Shown here: piece by piece, positions 46,353 through 56,510 of the stretch
How positions within the stretch are numbered: position 1 is the stretch's first letter
How the letters are laid out: each line of letters begins with the position of its first letter
Source: Microbacterium sp. oral taxon 186 str. F0373
Lineage (GTDB): Bacteria > Actinomycetota > Actinomycetes > Actinomycetales > Microbacteriaceae
Length of the DNA stretch: 64,000 nt
Direction of reading: 5' to 3'
Assembly: GCF_000411455.1 (NCBI RefSeq)
Contig: NZ_KE150457.1
Coordinates: 2,010,023 to 2,074,022, forward strand
The notes under the pieces: model-generated
What the model was told of the DNA's origin: nothing
Database searches by the model: none
Seen by the model: the letters and a program-made list of their open reading frames with translations, nothing else
Program-made: the position numbers and the translations under genes

Positions 46353-47795
46353 ATGACGACGACGGCCTCCCTTCCCACCGTGCCGGCAGGGCACGTGCAC
46401 ACCCTTCCGACGGCGGTGCCCACGTGGCGCTACGTCGGGTTTCTCATCGGTCCGGGTGCGGGTTCCTTCGCCTTCAACGCGGTCACCGTGACGATGCCCC
46501 AGCTCCACCAGGCGTTCGCCGCGTCAGAGGTTGAGCTCGAGCTCGTCGTTGCGGGGTATGGCATTCCCTTCGCGGTGCTCCTCATCCTCGGCGGGCGCCT
46601 CGGCGACCGCTTCGGACGCCACCTGCTCTTCGCCCTCGGAATGGGGCTGTTCCTGCTGTCAGCCGTGGCCTGCGCGGCCAGCCCGACGATCGAGGTCCTC
46701 ATCGCCGCACGCGTCCTGCAGGGTGTCGGAGCTTCCCTGTGCACCCCGCAGGTCCTCGCGACGATCCAAGCCACCTCCACCGGGGGAGCGCGCGTGCGGG
46801 CCATCGCGGCCTTCGGCGCCAGCGGAGGCATCGGCGCCGCCGCCGGCCAGGTGCTCGGCGGTGCATTGGCGGGCACGACGGTGGCGGGTATCGCCGGCTG
46901 GCGGGTGATCTACGTCCTCGTCGCGCTTGCCGCCCTCGCGGCGATCGCCTTCGCCCCGCTCGCGCCGCGATCGCGCGCTCACGAAGCGGTGACGATCGAT
47001 GTCGCCGGAACGGTGGAGCTCGGTGCCGGCGTTCTGCTGATCGCCTCCGCGCTCACCTTCGGGCCGTCGGCGGGATGGGCGTGGCCGACGTTCGTCGCCC
47101 TCGCTGCCGGGGCGGCGGCGCTCGTCGCGCTCTGGGTCCACCAGGATCGCATCGAACGCTCCGGTCGCGTTCCCCTGCTGCCGCCGAGCATCCTGCGACT
47201 GCGCGCCCTGCAGCTCGGACTGGTCGCGGCCGCTCTCTTCTTCACCGGCTACGGTGCGGTGCTCTACGTCATCCCGCGCGCGGTCGAGGCCGGCCTCGGG
47301 TACGACTCCCTGACGGCGGGGCTGCTCCTGCTGCCGTTCGCGGTCGTGTTCGCGGTCGTATCTCTCTCGCTCGTGCCGATCCAACGCCGGCTCGGCGTGC
47401 GCACTCTCGTCTGGGGCGTGGCGCTGCAACTCGTCGCCCTCGTCGGGTTCCTCCTCGTTTCGTTCATCGCGTGGGGGCCGTCGCTGATCTGGTGGGCCCA
47501 GCCTGCGCTCGTGCTGCTCGGCGCGGGGCAGGCGCTCGTGTTCTCGCCGCTGACCCAGGCGGTGGTTCGGGAGGTCCCCGTCGAGGCGGCGGGTCTGTCG
47601 GGCGGCATGTTCAGCACCGTCCAGCAGCTCGCGCTCTCGCTCGGCGTCATCGCAATCGGGGCCGTCACGACGGCGACCGGGTGGAGCGGGCGCGAGGAGG
47701 TGGTGGCGGGCTTCGTGCTGGACGCCGTCCTCGCCTGCGGCGTTCTCGCGGTCGCGCTCGTCCTCACGGCAGCGGCCGGGCGCGGGCATCGCTGA
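46353..47795 (+). CDS. MFS drug exporter, DHA2-like (14 helices)
   Basis: 480 residues, 14 predicted helices. Features are MPQLHQAFAASEVELELVVAGYGIPFAVLLILGG and the loop GGRLGDRFGRHLLFALG (motif A), with RVLQGVGASLCTPQVLATI (motif C region). Predicted proton-driven export of hydrophobic compounds. The ATG at 46353 has AGGA 9 nt upstream; an ATG 9 nt earlier overlaps that site. Control by the divergent XRE regulator through the 46.3-kb palindrome is likely. Confidence 0.9.
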   Translation: MTTTASLPTVPAGHVHTLPTAVPTWRYVGFLIGPGAGSFAFNAVTVTMPQLHQAFAASEVELELVVAGYGIPFAVLLILGGRLGDRFGRHLLFALGMGLFLLSAVACAASPTIEVLIAARVLQGVGASLCTPQVLATIQATSTGGARVRAIAAFGASGGIGAAAGQVLGGALAGTTVAGIAGWRVIYVLVALAALAAIAFAPLAPRSRAHEAVTIDVAGTVELGAGVLLIASALTFGPSAGWAWPTFVALAAGAAALVALWVHQDRIERSGRVPLLPPSILRLRALQLGLVAAALFFTGYGAVLYVIPRAVEAGLGYDSLTAGLLLLPFAVVFAVVSLSLVPIQRRLGVRTLVWGVALQLVALVGFLLVSFIAWGPSLIWWAQPALVLLGAGQALVFSPLTQAVVREVPVEAAGLSGGMFSTVQQLALSLGVIAIGAVTTATGWSGREEVVAGFVLDAVLACGVLAVALVLTAAAGRGHR

Positions 47796-47883
47796 GCCCG
47801 GCGTCCGTGGCAGGGCACGGCCCGTCACCTTCCGTCCACCCGACGGGAGCGTGTCGTTCACCCGGGGGGAGTGTGATCTGTCC

Positions 47884-48708
47884 GTGGCATCGCGTTCGCA
47901 CCGTCGGCGTGCTCTCCGCCCGCGCGTGGCGACGAGCGCGGCGCTCGCCGGCGCGGTCGTGGCCGGTGCGTTCGCCGCGCGGAGCGTGCTGACGCGTCAG
48001 GCCGCCCTTGCGCGGCTGCGCATCGGCAAGCCGCTCGGCGAGAGCGCGTTGGAGGCCGACCGCGTGTGGCGGCCGAAGCTCGCCGGCGCGCCGCTCGAAC
48101 TGCTCGTTCTGGGTGACTCGATCGCGGCCGGCCTCGGCGCACAGCGATCCAAAGACGTCCTGGGGGCGCGACTGTCCAAGGGCCTCGCCGACTTCCTGCA
48201 TCGACCCGTGCGCCTTCGCACCGTCGCGGTGGTGGGTGCCGAGTCGAAGGATCTCGCGGACCAGCTCGATCGCCTTCCCCCGGACTATCGGGCGGATGCC
48301 GCGGTCATCATCGTCGGAGGCAACGACGTCACGCACCGTACCCCGGTCTCGCAGGCGGCGGGTGACCTCGAGGCGGCCGTGCGGCGCCTGGGCGACACGG
48401 GTGCGTCGGTCGTCGTCGGCACCTGTCCAGACCTGGGCGCGTTGCGACCCGTGCCCCAGCCCCTGCGGGCGCTGGGGGCTCAGGCCTCGCGACAGCTCGC
48501 CCACGCGCAGGCCGCTGCGGCCCGCCGCGCCGGAGCCCGCGTCGTCTCACTTCGCCGGGCTGTCGGTGCGATGTTCATCGAGAACCCCGACGACATGTTC
48601 AGCGTCGATCGCTTCCACCCCAGCGCACTCGGCTACCGGCGCACGGCGGATGCGCTGCTCCCGGAGATCGTCGCGGCGCTCGCCCAGGGCGTGCGCACTC
48701 GGGGGTAG
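47884..48708 (+). CDS. SGNH/GDSL-type hydrolase
   Basis: 274 residues. An N-terminal basic/hydrophobic segment (RPRVATSAALAGAVVAGAFAA) could be a signal anchor. The catalytic Ser is in LVLGDSIAAGLG, with GGNDVTH for the Asn block and DRFHPSALGY for Asp and His. Predicted esterase or lipase of unknown substrate. I chose the GTG at 47884 because GGGGGAG lies about 10 nt upstream; a GTG at 47851 is in frame but crowds its own ribosome site. Confidence 0.85.
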   Translation: MASRSHRRRALRPRVATSAALAGAVVAGAFAARSVLTRQAALARLRIGKPLGESALEADRVWRPKLAGAPLELLVLGDSIAAGLGAQRSKDVLGARLSKGLADFLHRPVRLRTVAVVGAESKDLADQLDRLPPDYRADAAVIIVGGNDVTHRTPVSQAAGDLEAAVRRLGDTGASVVVGTCPDLGALRPVPQPLRALGAQASRQLAHAQAAAARRAGARVVSLRRAVGAMFIENPDDMFSVDRFHPSALGYRRTADALLPEIVAALAQGVRTRG

Positions 48709-48743
48709 TCGGGGGCCGTCGAGACTCTTCCCTACGCAAACTG

Positions 48744-48760
48744 TTCTATTTGTCATAGAA
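48744..48760. promoter_or_regulatory. TTCTAT-N5-ATAGAA palindrome, candidate YtrA-type operator
   Basis: A perfect 6+6 bp inverted repeat with a 5-bp centre, 20 bp before the GntR-type gene. It is AT-rich against the surrounding GC-rich sequence and would overlap the promoter, fitting autoregulation. Confidence 0.6.
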
Positions 48761-48779
48761 TTGTTGTCGGGAGGCCGAC

Positions 48780-49145
48780 ATGCTGATCCGCACCGACGCG
48801 ACGAGCGACGTGCCGCTGTTCGCACAGATCGCGGCATCCGTCCGGGCGGATGCCGTCGCACGTCGCCTCCGCCCCGGTGATCGCCTGCCCTCGGCCCGCG
48901 AGGTGGCGTCGGCCCTCGGCATCAACCTGCACACGGTGCTCCACGCCTATCAGCAGCTGCGGGACGAGGGGCTCGTCTCGATGCACCGTGGTCGCGGCGC
49001 CGTCGTGACGGCGGCGGCGGACCGTCTGGCTGAGCTGCAGCCCGACATCGCCGACATCGTCGCCCGCGCCCGCGAGCGCGGGCTGTCCCGGCAGGCACTC
49101 GCCGCCCTGATCCACCACACGTCCGAGCCCGAGGAGTCACCATGA
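48780..49145 (+). CDS. GntR-family regulator, YtrA subfamily
   Basis: 121 residues: a winged helix (PLFAQIAASVRADAVARRLRPGDRLPSAREVASALGINLHTVLHAYQQL) with a short helical tail for dimerisation, the YtrA pattern. GGGAGG precedes the ATG. The stop overlaps the next ATG (ATGA), so it is coupled to a DUF1648 membrane protein, a combination seen widely in Gram-positives. Confidence 0.9.
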   Translation: MLIRTDATSDVPLFAQIAASVRADAVARRLRPGDRLPSAREVASALGINLHTVLHAYQQLRDEGLVSMHRGRGAVVTAAADRLAELQPDIADIVARARERGLSRQALAALIHHTSEPEESP

Positions 49146-50146
49146 CCACGCCACGACCGCGCGCCGTCTCCCGCTTCGTCCTCGTCGCGGTGGCGACACC
49201 CGTCGTCGCTGCTGCCGTCGGCGTGCTGCTGCAGCTCGCTGCGGCCGCCGCGCTCCCGGATCCGATCGCCATCCACTGGGGCGCGACGGGGATGCCCGAC
49301 GGGTTCGGCCCGGCGTGGGTGACGCTGCTGCTGACCGTTGTGGTCGGTCTGGGGATGCCGCTGATCATCGGAGGGTTGGGGCTCGCCGGCCTGCGCCGTG
49401 GCGACCGCGGCCCGGCCTACCGTCTGATGGGAGCGCTGGCCCCCGCGATGTCGGTCTTCCTGAGCGCGCTCACGACGGCATCCGTGCTGATCCAGAGCGG
49501 TCTGACCGATGCCGCCGACGGTCCGTCCATCTTCCCGTGGCTGCTCGTGGCCGGAGTCCTCGCCGTCATCGTGGGCATCGCGGCGTGGCTCGTCCAGCCC
49601 GACGAACGGTCGGAGCCGGACAGGGCGACCGCGGCGATCGATCCGCCGCTGGCGGCGGGGGAGAGGGCGGTGTGGCTGCGCCGCGTGCGCCTCAGCCGGG
49701 GCGGCGTCATCGTGCTCGCCGCCGCACTCCTGCTCCTGGTGGTCGTGGCGGCCATCACCATGACCGCCAGCGGCAGCGGTACGGCCTCGACACTCCTCGT
49801 CGTCCTCATCGTGCTGCTGGCCGCGACGATCGCGGCCTCCAGCATGTTCCACGTGCGCGTCGACGCGACGGGGCTCTCCGTCACCTCCGTCATGGGCTTC
49901 CCGCGCGTGCGCATCCCGGTCGCGCAGATCGCGGATGTCGAGGTCGTCGAGGTGTCGCCGATGGGGGAGTTCGGCGGGTGGGGACTGCGGTGGGCGCCCG
50001 GCGGCGGATTCGGGGTCGTGATGCAGAAGGGCCCCGCCATCCGCGTGCGGCGGACGAACGGCAGCGTGTTCACGGTGACTGTCGACGACGCCGAGACGGG
50101 GGCGGCGCTGCTCACGGCCGAGACCGAGCGCGCACGAGGTCGTTGA
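49142..50146 (+). CDS. DUF1648 membrane protein
   Basis: 334 residues. The DUF1648 signature LPDPIAIHWGATGMPDGFG lies between the first two helices; about six helices in total are visible, followed by a soluble C-terminal part (SVTSVMGFPRVRIPVAQIADVEVVEV) resembling a PH-like beta domain. Function unknown; relatives are controlled by the adjacent YtrA-type regulator and respond to envelope stress. Confidence 0.85.
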   Translation: MTTPRPRAVSRFVLVAVATPVVAAAVGVLLQLAAAAALPDPIAIHWGATGMPDGFGPAWVTLLLTVVVGLGMPLIIGGLGLAGLRRGDRGPAYRLMGALAPAMSVFLSALTTASVLIQSGLTDAADGPSIFPWLLVAGVLAVIVGIAAWLVQPDERSEPDRATAAIDPPLAAGERAVWLRRVRLSRGGVIVLAAALLLLVVVAAITMTASGSGTASTLLVVLIVLLAATIAASSMFHVRVDATGLSVTSVMGFPRVRIPVAQIADVEVVEVSPMGEFGGWGLRWAPGGGFGVVMQKGPAIRVRRTNGSVFTVTVDDAETGAALLTAETERARGR

Positions 50147-50177
50147 CCCGGCGAGCCCAACCCGGTTGGCTGTCGTC

Positions 50178-50846
50178 ATGACCGCGCTCTCCCTGTCCGC
50201 CGCCCATGAGGTCGACCGGTATCTCGTGGACACGCTCGTCGGCCGCGACGACGCACTCGAGGCGGCCGTCGCCGCCCAGCGCGCCGCGGACATGCCCGCG
50301 ATCGAGGTGGCGCCCACGGGCGGCAAGCTGCTGTGGCTGCTCGCACGCCTCAGCGGTGCGCGGCGCGTGCTCGAGATCGGCACGCTCGGGGGATACTCGA
50401 CGATCTGGCTGGCTCGCGGCATCCCGGACGACGGTCGGGTCGTGACGATCGAGGCCGAGCCCCGCCACGCCGAGGTCGCTCGCGCGAGCATCGACCGCGC
50501 CGGGGTGGGCGAGCGCGTCGACATCCGCGTCGGGCGCGGCGCGGATGTGCTGCCGTCGCTGGCCGGCGGCGAGCCTTTCGACCTCGTCTTCATCGATGCC
50601 GACAAGGAGTCGAACACCGTCTACCTGGACTGGGCGGCGCGTCTGGGGCGGCCCGGCACTCTCGTCGTCGTCGACAACGTCGTCCGGGACGGCCGGGTCG
50701 CGGATGCCGAGGACCCGAGCCCGCAGGTGCGCGGCGTGCGCGCGGGGTTGGAGATGCTGCGCGACGATCCGCGGTTCACAGCGACGGCGCTGCAGACGCT
50801 GGACGCCAAAGGCTGGGACGGGATCGCGCTCGCCCTGGTCGTTTGA
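50178..50846 (+). CDS. SAM-dependent O-methyltransferase (CCoAOMT-like)
   Basis: 222 residues. VLEIGTLGGYSTIWLA is the SAM-binding loop; VTIEAEPRHAEVARASI, DLVFIDADKESNTVYLDWA and VVDNVVRDGRV follow as in class I catechol/caffeoyl-CoA-type O-methyltransferases with metal-binding Asp and Asn. The substrate is unknown. The ATG was preferred over a TTG 12 nt upstream; no strong ribosome site is seen. Confidence 0.88.
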   Translation: MTALSLSAAHEVDRYLVDTLVGRDDALEAAVAAQRAADMPAIEVAPTGGKLLWLLARLSGARRVLEIGTLGGYSTIWLARGIPDDGRVVTIEAEPRHAEVARASIDRAGVGERVDIRVGRGADVLPSLAGGEPFDLVFIDADKESNTVYLDWAARLGRPGTLVVVDNVVRDGRVADAEDPSPQVRGVRAGLEMLRDDPRFTATALQTLDAKGWDGIALALVV

Positions 50847-50886
50847 TCCGGTGCCAGGCCTGTGGCGGTGGTATCCAGGTCACTAG

Positions 50887-52236
<1,350 letters not shown>

Positions 52237-52308
52237 GGCCGCTGGAGATTCGCTGAGCGATTCGGGGCGCCTTCCGTCGCACGTCCGCGTGCCACGTAGG
52301 CTGGTCCC

Positions 52309-52836
52309 ATGACGAGAGAGGGAGCCGTGCGCACTGCGCCGGCTCCCTCTTCCGCGTCCCGCACGTCGGGCGGACGCCGGGGGTCGGGCCGTGTGGACGT
52401 GCGCGCCTGGGCCGGCGGCATCCGCTTCTCGGCCTTCACCGCGATCATGCTGGGCCTAGTCGTGCTGGCCGTCTTCACGCTGGTGCCCACGGTCGGCACG
52501 TATCTCGGCCAGCGTCAGCAGATCGCGGCGCTGGCGCACTCGGTTCAGGTGAGCGAAGCGGATGTGGCGACCCTGCAGCAGCAGAAGGACCGTTGGAACG
52601 ACCCCGCGTACGTGACCTCCCAGGCGCGGGAGCGACTGTATTACGTGCGACCCGGCGAGGTCGTCTATCTCGTCGACAACGATCTGCCCGCCACCGCGAT
52701 GCCCCCGACGCAGGCCGCCGTGAGCGCTCAGGTGCAGGAGACCCGCACCGACTGGATGGCGCAGCTGGTGCGCTCGGTCGCCGGGGCGGGTCTGGCCCAG
52801 ACGGCGGCGGTGCCCCCGGCCGCGCCCGCCGGCTGA
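52309..52836 (+). CDS. FtsB/DivIC septum formation initiator
   Basis: 175 residues. A basic N-terminus of about 40 residues, a helix (FSAFTAIMLGLVVLAVFTLVP), a coiled coil (GQRQQIAALAHSVQVSEADVATLQQQKDRW) and the conserved DPAYVTSQARERLYYVRPGE. FtsB-like proteins link FtsL and FtsQ at the divisome. The C-terminal 50 residues are extra and Ala/Pro-rich. Lies between eno and DUF501 as in most actinobacteria. Confidence 0.9.
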   Translation: MTREGAVRTAPAPSSASRTSGGRRGSGRVDVRAWAGGIRFSAFTAIMLGLVVLAVFTLVPTVGTYLGQRQQIAALAHSVQVSEADVATLQQQKDRWNDPAYVTSQARERLYYVRPGEVVYLVDNDLPATAMPPTQAAVSAQVQETRTDWMAQLVRSVAGAGLAQTAAVPPAAPAG

Positions 52837-52874
52837 TCCAGCGGTCGGTCAGCGCGCCCCGGTACCCTTGACGG

Positions 52875-53393
52875 GTGCCGCATCCTCCTCTCAGCCCCGC
52901 TTCCGCCGCCGACCTGGAGGCCATGCGGTCCCAGTTGGGGCGTCCGATGCGTGGCGTCGTCGGCATCGCCGCGCGGTGCGTCTGCGGCAACCCGACGGTT
53001 GTCGCCACAGAACCGCGGCTTCCCGACGGCACACCGTTTCCCACGTTCTACTACCTGACGCATCCCGGGGCGACGGCCGCGATGTCGGCATTGGAGGCGA
53101 ACCAGGTGATGCCCGAGCTGGCCGCCCTGCTTGCCGACGATGAGGACGTCGCCGCCGCGTATCTGGCGGCGCACGAGGCGTACCTGTCCGATCGAGCGGT
53201 CTACGGCGACGTGCCGGAGATCGCCGGCATCTCCGCGGGCGGGATGCCGACGCGGGTGAAGTGTCTGCATGCCCTGGCGGGGCACGCGTTGGCCGCCGGG
53301 GCCGGCGTGAACCCCATCGGCGACCTCGCGCTCGCGCGCGCCGAATGGTCGCCCGAGCGCTGCACGTGCGCCCACCCGCGGAGCGCGGTGTGA
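52875..53393 (+). CDS. DUF501 domain protein
   Basis: 172 residues with the DUF501 pattern: LGRPMRGVVGIAARCVCGNPTVVATEPRL (Cys-x-Cys), FPTFYYLTHPGATAAMSALEA, and MPTRVKCLHALAGHALAAG, ending in ERCTCAHP. Four or five conserved Cys/His suggest a metal site. Function unknown; the gene accompanies eno and ftsB in many actinobacteria. GTG start; stop overlaps the protease start (GTGA). Confidence 0.9.
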   Translation: MPHPPLSPASAADLEAMRSQLGRPMRGVVGIAARCVCGNPTVVATEPRLPDGTPFPTFYYLTHPGATAAMSALEANQVMPELAALLADDEDVAAAYLAAHEAYLSDRAVYGDVPEIAGISAGGMPTRVKCLHALAGHALAAGAGVNPIGDLALARAEWSPERCTCAHPRSAV

Positions 53394-54757
53394 GCGCTCG
53401 GCGGCGGCGTGTCGTCGCCGTCGTCGCGGCCGTGCTGATCGCGCTGGGCGGGCAGCTGGCGGCGGGCGCGGCGAGTACTCATCCTGTCGTCGCTGCGGGC
53501 GCGGGCGATCCCGCTCCGGCGGCTCTCACGGCGGCAGCGGCGCCACTGACGACGGCACCTCCGCCGGGCACGGGCGATCCCGCCCGCGCGGCGGAGTACT
53601 GGCTCGACGCGTACGGCGTTCGTCAGGCCTGGCAGACGACCCGTGGCAAGGGGGTGACGATCGCGGTCATCGATACGGGCATCGGCCGTTCTCCGGTCGA
53701 GTTCTCCGGCGCCGTCGTCGGGGGAGCGGACTTCTCCGGAGCCGGGTCGTCCGACGGGCGCACCCCGGTGGGAGCCGTCGACGCGAACCACGGCAGCTGG
53801 GTCGCCTCGCTTGCCGCCGCGCGCGGAACGGGCGCCGACACCGGCATGATCGGCGTCGCCCCGGAGGCGAATCTCCTCTCGCTGTCGATCGGGTTCGGCG
53901 CGGCATCCTCGGTACCCTTCGTACAGCAGGTCGCCGATGCGATGAAGTGGGCGGTCGATCACGGCGCCGACATCATCAACCTGTCGTTCACGACGAACAC
54001 CCTCACCTGGGATCCGTCCTGGGACGACGCCTTCCAATACGCGTTCGACCACGACGTGGTGGTCGTGGTGGCAGCCGGAAACAAGGGCAGCGGCACCGAG
54101 GAGGTGGGTGCGCCCGCGACCATCCCCGGGGTGCTGACGGTCGGCGGCGTCAACCGTGCGGGCACCGCCAGCGAGCAGGCCTCGACGCAGGGCATCACGA
54201 TCGGTATCTCCGCACCGAGTGAGCAGCTTCTCGGCGTCTCTGCCGATGGACAGCTCGTGGTCTGGGACGGCACGAGCGGGGCCGCGCCGATCGTGGCCGG
54301 CATCGCCGCGCTCGTGCGTTCGGCCCATCCAGAACTGGATGCCGACAACGTCATCAACCGCATCATCAAGACGGCGCGGCCGGCCGCAGCGGCCACGAAA
54401 GTTCCTGACGAGAAGTACGGCTACGGTCTCATCGATGCCAACGCCGCGGTAAGCGCGTCCGTCGGGAGCGTCGACAGCAACCCGATGGGAAGCCTCTCCG
54501 ACTGGATCCGGCTGTATCGGCGCGCCGACGCCGGCCCCCAGCCCACACCGACGTCCTCTCCGGTCACGATCGACCAGCTGCCGGCGGCCGAGACCCTCGA
54601 GCGAAGGTCCCCGCTGCTGCCCAGCATCGATACCCTCCTCTACGGCACCGTGCCGCTCGTGGGGGTGACCCTGACGGCTATACTGGTCGCGCTCGGTGTC
54701 ACTGCTGCTGCCCGGCGCATCAGATCGGAGCGCGCACCTCGTACTCCGAGCCGTTGA
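53390..54757 (+). CDS. Mycosin-like S8 serine protease (membrane-anchored)
   Basis: 455 residues: a signal peptide (RRRRVVAVVAAVLIALGGQLAAGA), a short Ala/Pro linker, then a subtilisin domain with catalytic Asp in IAVIDTGIG, His in DANHGSWVAS, oxyanion Asn in VVAAGNKGSG and Ser in DGTSGAAPIVAGIAA. A C-terminal helix (VPLVGVTLTAILVALGV) and a basic tail anchor it, as in MycP mycosins. No ESX secretion genes are near, so the target is unknown. Starts at a GTG inside the DUF501 stop. Confidence 0.9.
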   Translation: MSARRRRVVAVVAAVLIALGGQLAAGAASTHPVVAAGAGDPAPAALTAAAAPLTTAPPPGTGDPARAAEYWLDAYGVRQAWQTTRGKGVTIAVIDTGIGRSPVEFSGAVVGGADFSGAGSSDGRTPVGAVDANHGSWVASLAAARGTGADTGMIGVAPEANLLSLSIGFGAASSVPFVQQVADAMKWAVDHGADIINLSFTTNTLTWDPSWDDAFQYAFDHDVVVVVAAGNKGSGTEEVGAPATIPGVLTVGGVNRAGTASEQASTQGITIGISAPSEQLLGVSADGQLVVWDGTSGAAPIVAGIAALVRSAHPELDADNVINRIIKTARPAAAATKVPDEKYGYGLIDANAAVSASVGSVDSNPMGSLSDWIRLYRRADAGPQPTPTSSPVTIDQLPAAETLERRSPLLPSIDTLLYGTVPLVGVTLTAILVALGVTAAARRIRSERAPRTPSR

Positions 54758-54777
54758 TTCAAGGAGTGCTTCCACCT

Positions 54778-56247
54778 GTGACTCACACAGAGACCAGTAC
54801 GGCCGCGCGTGCCGTGCCCAAGATCCTCATCGTCGGCGGCGGTTACGCCGGCTTCTACACCGCATGGAAGCTCGAGAAGCACCTGCGCAAGGGCGAGGCC
54901 GAGGTCACGATCGTCGACCCGCTGCCGTACATGACGTATCAGCCCTTCCTGCCCGAGGTGGCGGCCGGTGAGATCGAAGCTCGTCACGTCATCGTGGGCC
55001 TGCGCCGCCACCTGAAGAAGACGCGCGTGGTCACCGCCAAGGTGACCGGAATCGACCACGCGACGCGCACCGCGACGATCACTCCGGCCGAAGGCGAGCC
55101 GTGGCAGGAGAACTACGACCAGATCGTGGTCACCGCCGGTGCCGTCTCGCGCACCTTCCCGATCCCCGGCATCGCCGAGAACGCGATCGGCCTGAAGACG
55201 ATCGAGGAGGCCGTCGCCGTCCGTGACCGCATCCTCACCAACTTCGACCGTGCGGCCAACCTGCCCGCCGGTCCCGAGCGCGACCGCCTTCTGACCGTCG
55301 TGGTCGTCGGTGGCGGGTTCGCGGGCATCGAGGTGTTCGCCGAGACGCGCGCTCTGGCTTCCTCGCTCCTCAAGGAATACCCGCAGCTGCGCTTCGAGGA
55401 CACGCACTTCCACCTCGTCGAGGCGATGGGGCGCATCATGCCCGAAGTGTCGCTGAAGACGAGCGAGTGGGTGCTCAAGGACCTCGCGAAGCGGGGTGCG
55501 AACGTGCACCTCGACACCCAGGTCACCGGCGCGGTCGACGGCAACGTCGAGCTCTCCACCGGTGAGGTCATCCCGACCGATCTGATCATCTGGACCGCCG
55601 GCGTCATGGCCAACCCCACCGTCGTGCGGGGCAGCGACCTGCCGGTGGAGGAGCGCGGCCGCATCCGCACCCGTGCCGACCTGCGTGTCGGAACGGCGGA
55701 CGAGGTCGTCGAGGGCGCGTGGGCTGCCGGCGACGTGTCGGCCGTCCCCGACCTCACCGGCAAGGGCGTCGGCGGCTACTGCGTGCCCAACGCGCAGCAC
55801 GCCGTCCGTCAGGCGAAGCTGCTCGCGAAGAACCTCGTCGCCGTCCTGCGCGACGAGCTGCCGCGCGAGTACATCCACCACAACCTCGGCGCCGTCGCGG
55901 GCCTCGGCCTGTACAACGGCGTCTTCCAGTCGCGCAACATCGCGCTCAAGGGCTTCATCGCGTGGTGCGCGCACCGCGGCTACCACGGTCTGGCCATGCC
56001 CTCGTGGGAGCGCAAGTGGCGCGTGATCGGCGACTGGTGGCACAACTTCTGGCTCCGCCGCGACAACGTGTCGCTGCAGACCGTCCAGAACCCGCGCTAC
56101 GTGTTCGAGGAGTTCGCCTCCCGTCCGCGCCCCGCGGCTCCGGCGGCAGCACCGGCAGCACCGGCGATCGACCCGAAGTCCGTCGCCGCCGAGAAGACCG
56201 GTGCGGCCGAGCCCAAGGTCGAGGAGAAGGCCACCGCCGCCAGCTGA
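54778..56247 (+). CDS. ndh: Type II NADH:quinone dehydrogenase
   Basis: 489 residues, peripheral membrane flavoenzyme feeding quinones without proton pumping. FAD fold ILIVGGGYAGFYTAWKLE, NADH fold VVVVGGGFAGIEVFAE, second FAD segment AWAAGDVSAVPD and quinone-site AQHAVRQ region. The GTG has AAGGAG 9 nt upstream. An Ala/Pro/Lys/Glu-rich tail of about 40 residues ends the chain. Followed by a strong terminator. Confidence 0.94.
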   Translation: MTHTETSTAARAVPKILIVGGGYAGFYTAWKLEKHLRKGEAEVTIVDPLPYMTYQPFLPEVAAGEIEARHVIVGLRRHLKKTRVVTAKVTGIDHATRTATITPAEGEPWQENYDQIVVTAGAVSRTFPIPGIAENAIGLKTIEEAVAVRDRILTNFDRAANLPAGPERDRLLTVVVVGGGFAGIEVFAETRALASSLLKEYPQLRFEDTHFHLVEAMGRIMPEVSLKTSEWVLKDLAKRGANVHLDTQVTGAVDGNVELSTGEVIPTDLIIWTAGVMANPTVVRGSDLPVEERGRIRTRADLRVGTADEVVEGAWAAGDVSAVPDLTGKGVGGYCVPNAQHAVRQAKLLAKNLVAVLRDELPREYIHHNLGAVAGLGLYNGVFQSRNIALKGFIAWCAHRGYHGLAMPSWERKWRVIGDWWHNFWLRRDNVSLQTVQNPRYVFEEFASRPRPAAPAAAPAAPAIDPKSVAAEKTGAAEPKVEEKATAAS

Positions 56248-56267
56248 GCCGCGGTTCGCACGTCATG

Positions 56268-56299
56268 AACCCCCACCCGCCCCGGCGGTGTGGGGGTTT
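56268..56299 (+). terminator. Rho-independent terminator after ndh
   Basis: AACCCCCAC-CGCC and GGCGGTGTGGGGGTT form a long stem interrupted by one mismatch, ending in TTT. The best terminator in the window. Confidence 0.8.
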
Positions 56300-56330
56300 C
56301 GTGCGTGCGGCGTCGCTACCCTGGTAGCGG

Positions 56331-56403
56331 GCCCCCGTAGCCCAATGGCAGAGGCAGGCGACTTAAAATCGCTTCAGTGTCGGTTCGAGTCCGTCCGGGG
56401 GTA
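56331..56403 (+). tRNA. tRNA-Leu (anticodon TAA), short variable arm
   Basis: Acceptor GCCCCCG (56331-56337) pairs with CGGGGGT (56396-56402), the first pair being G-U; discriminator A at 56403. The D arm is GCC/GGC with AATGGCAGA loop. The anticodon stem GGCGA/TCGCT encloses CTTAAAA, giving TAA. The variable region is only five bases (TCAGT), not the long arm normal for tRNA-Leu, and the T stem GTCGG/CCGTC has one T-T mismatch. No CCA is encoded. The gene is short at 73 nt. Confidence 0.8.
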
Positions 56404-56510
56404 CTCCCGCCGGTGCGCGTCAGCCGGCCGAAATATCCCCCGAGTTCCACTGCGGATGACACCCCGTGTCATCTAGGCTGGTGCCCTCACGAGCGAAGGA
56501 GCCCGAACCG

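Noticed and set aside
53390..54757. Protease as evidence for a type VII secretion locus
   Set aside because: No EccB/C/D/E or WXG100 genes are present in the window.
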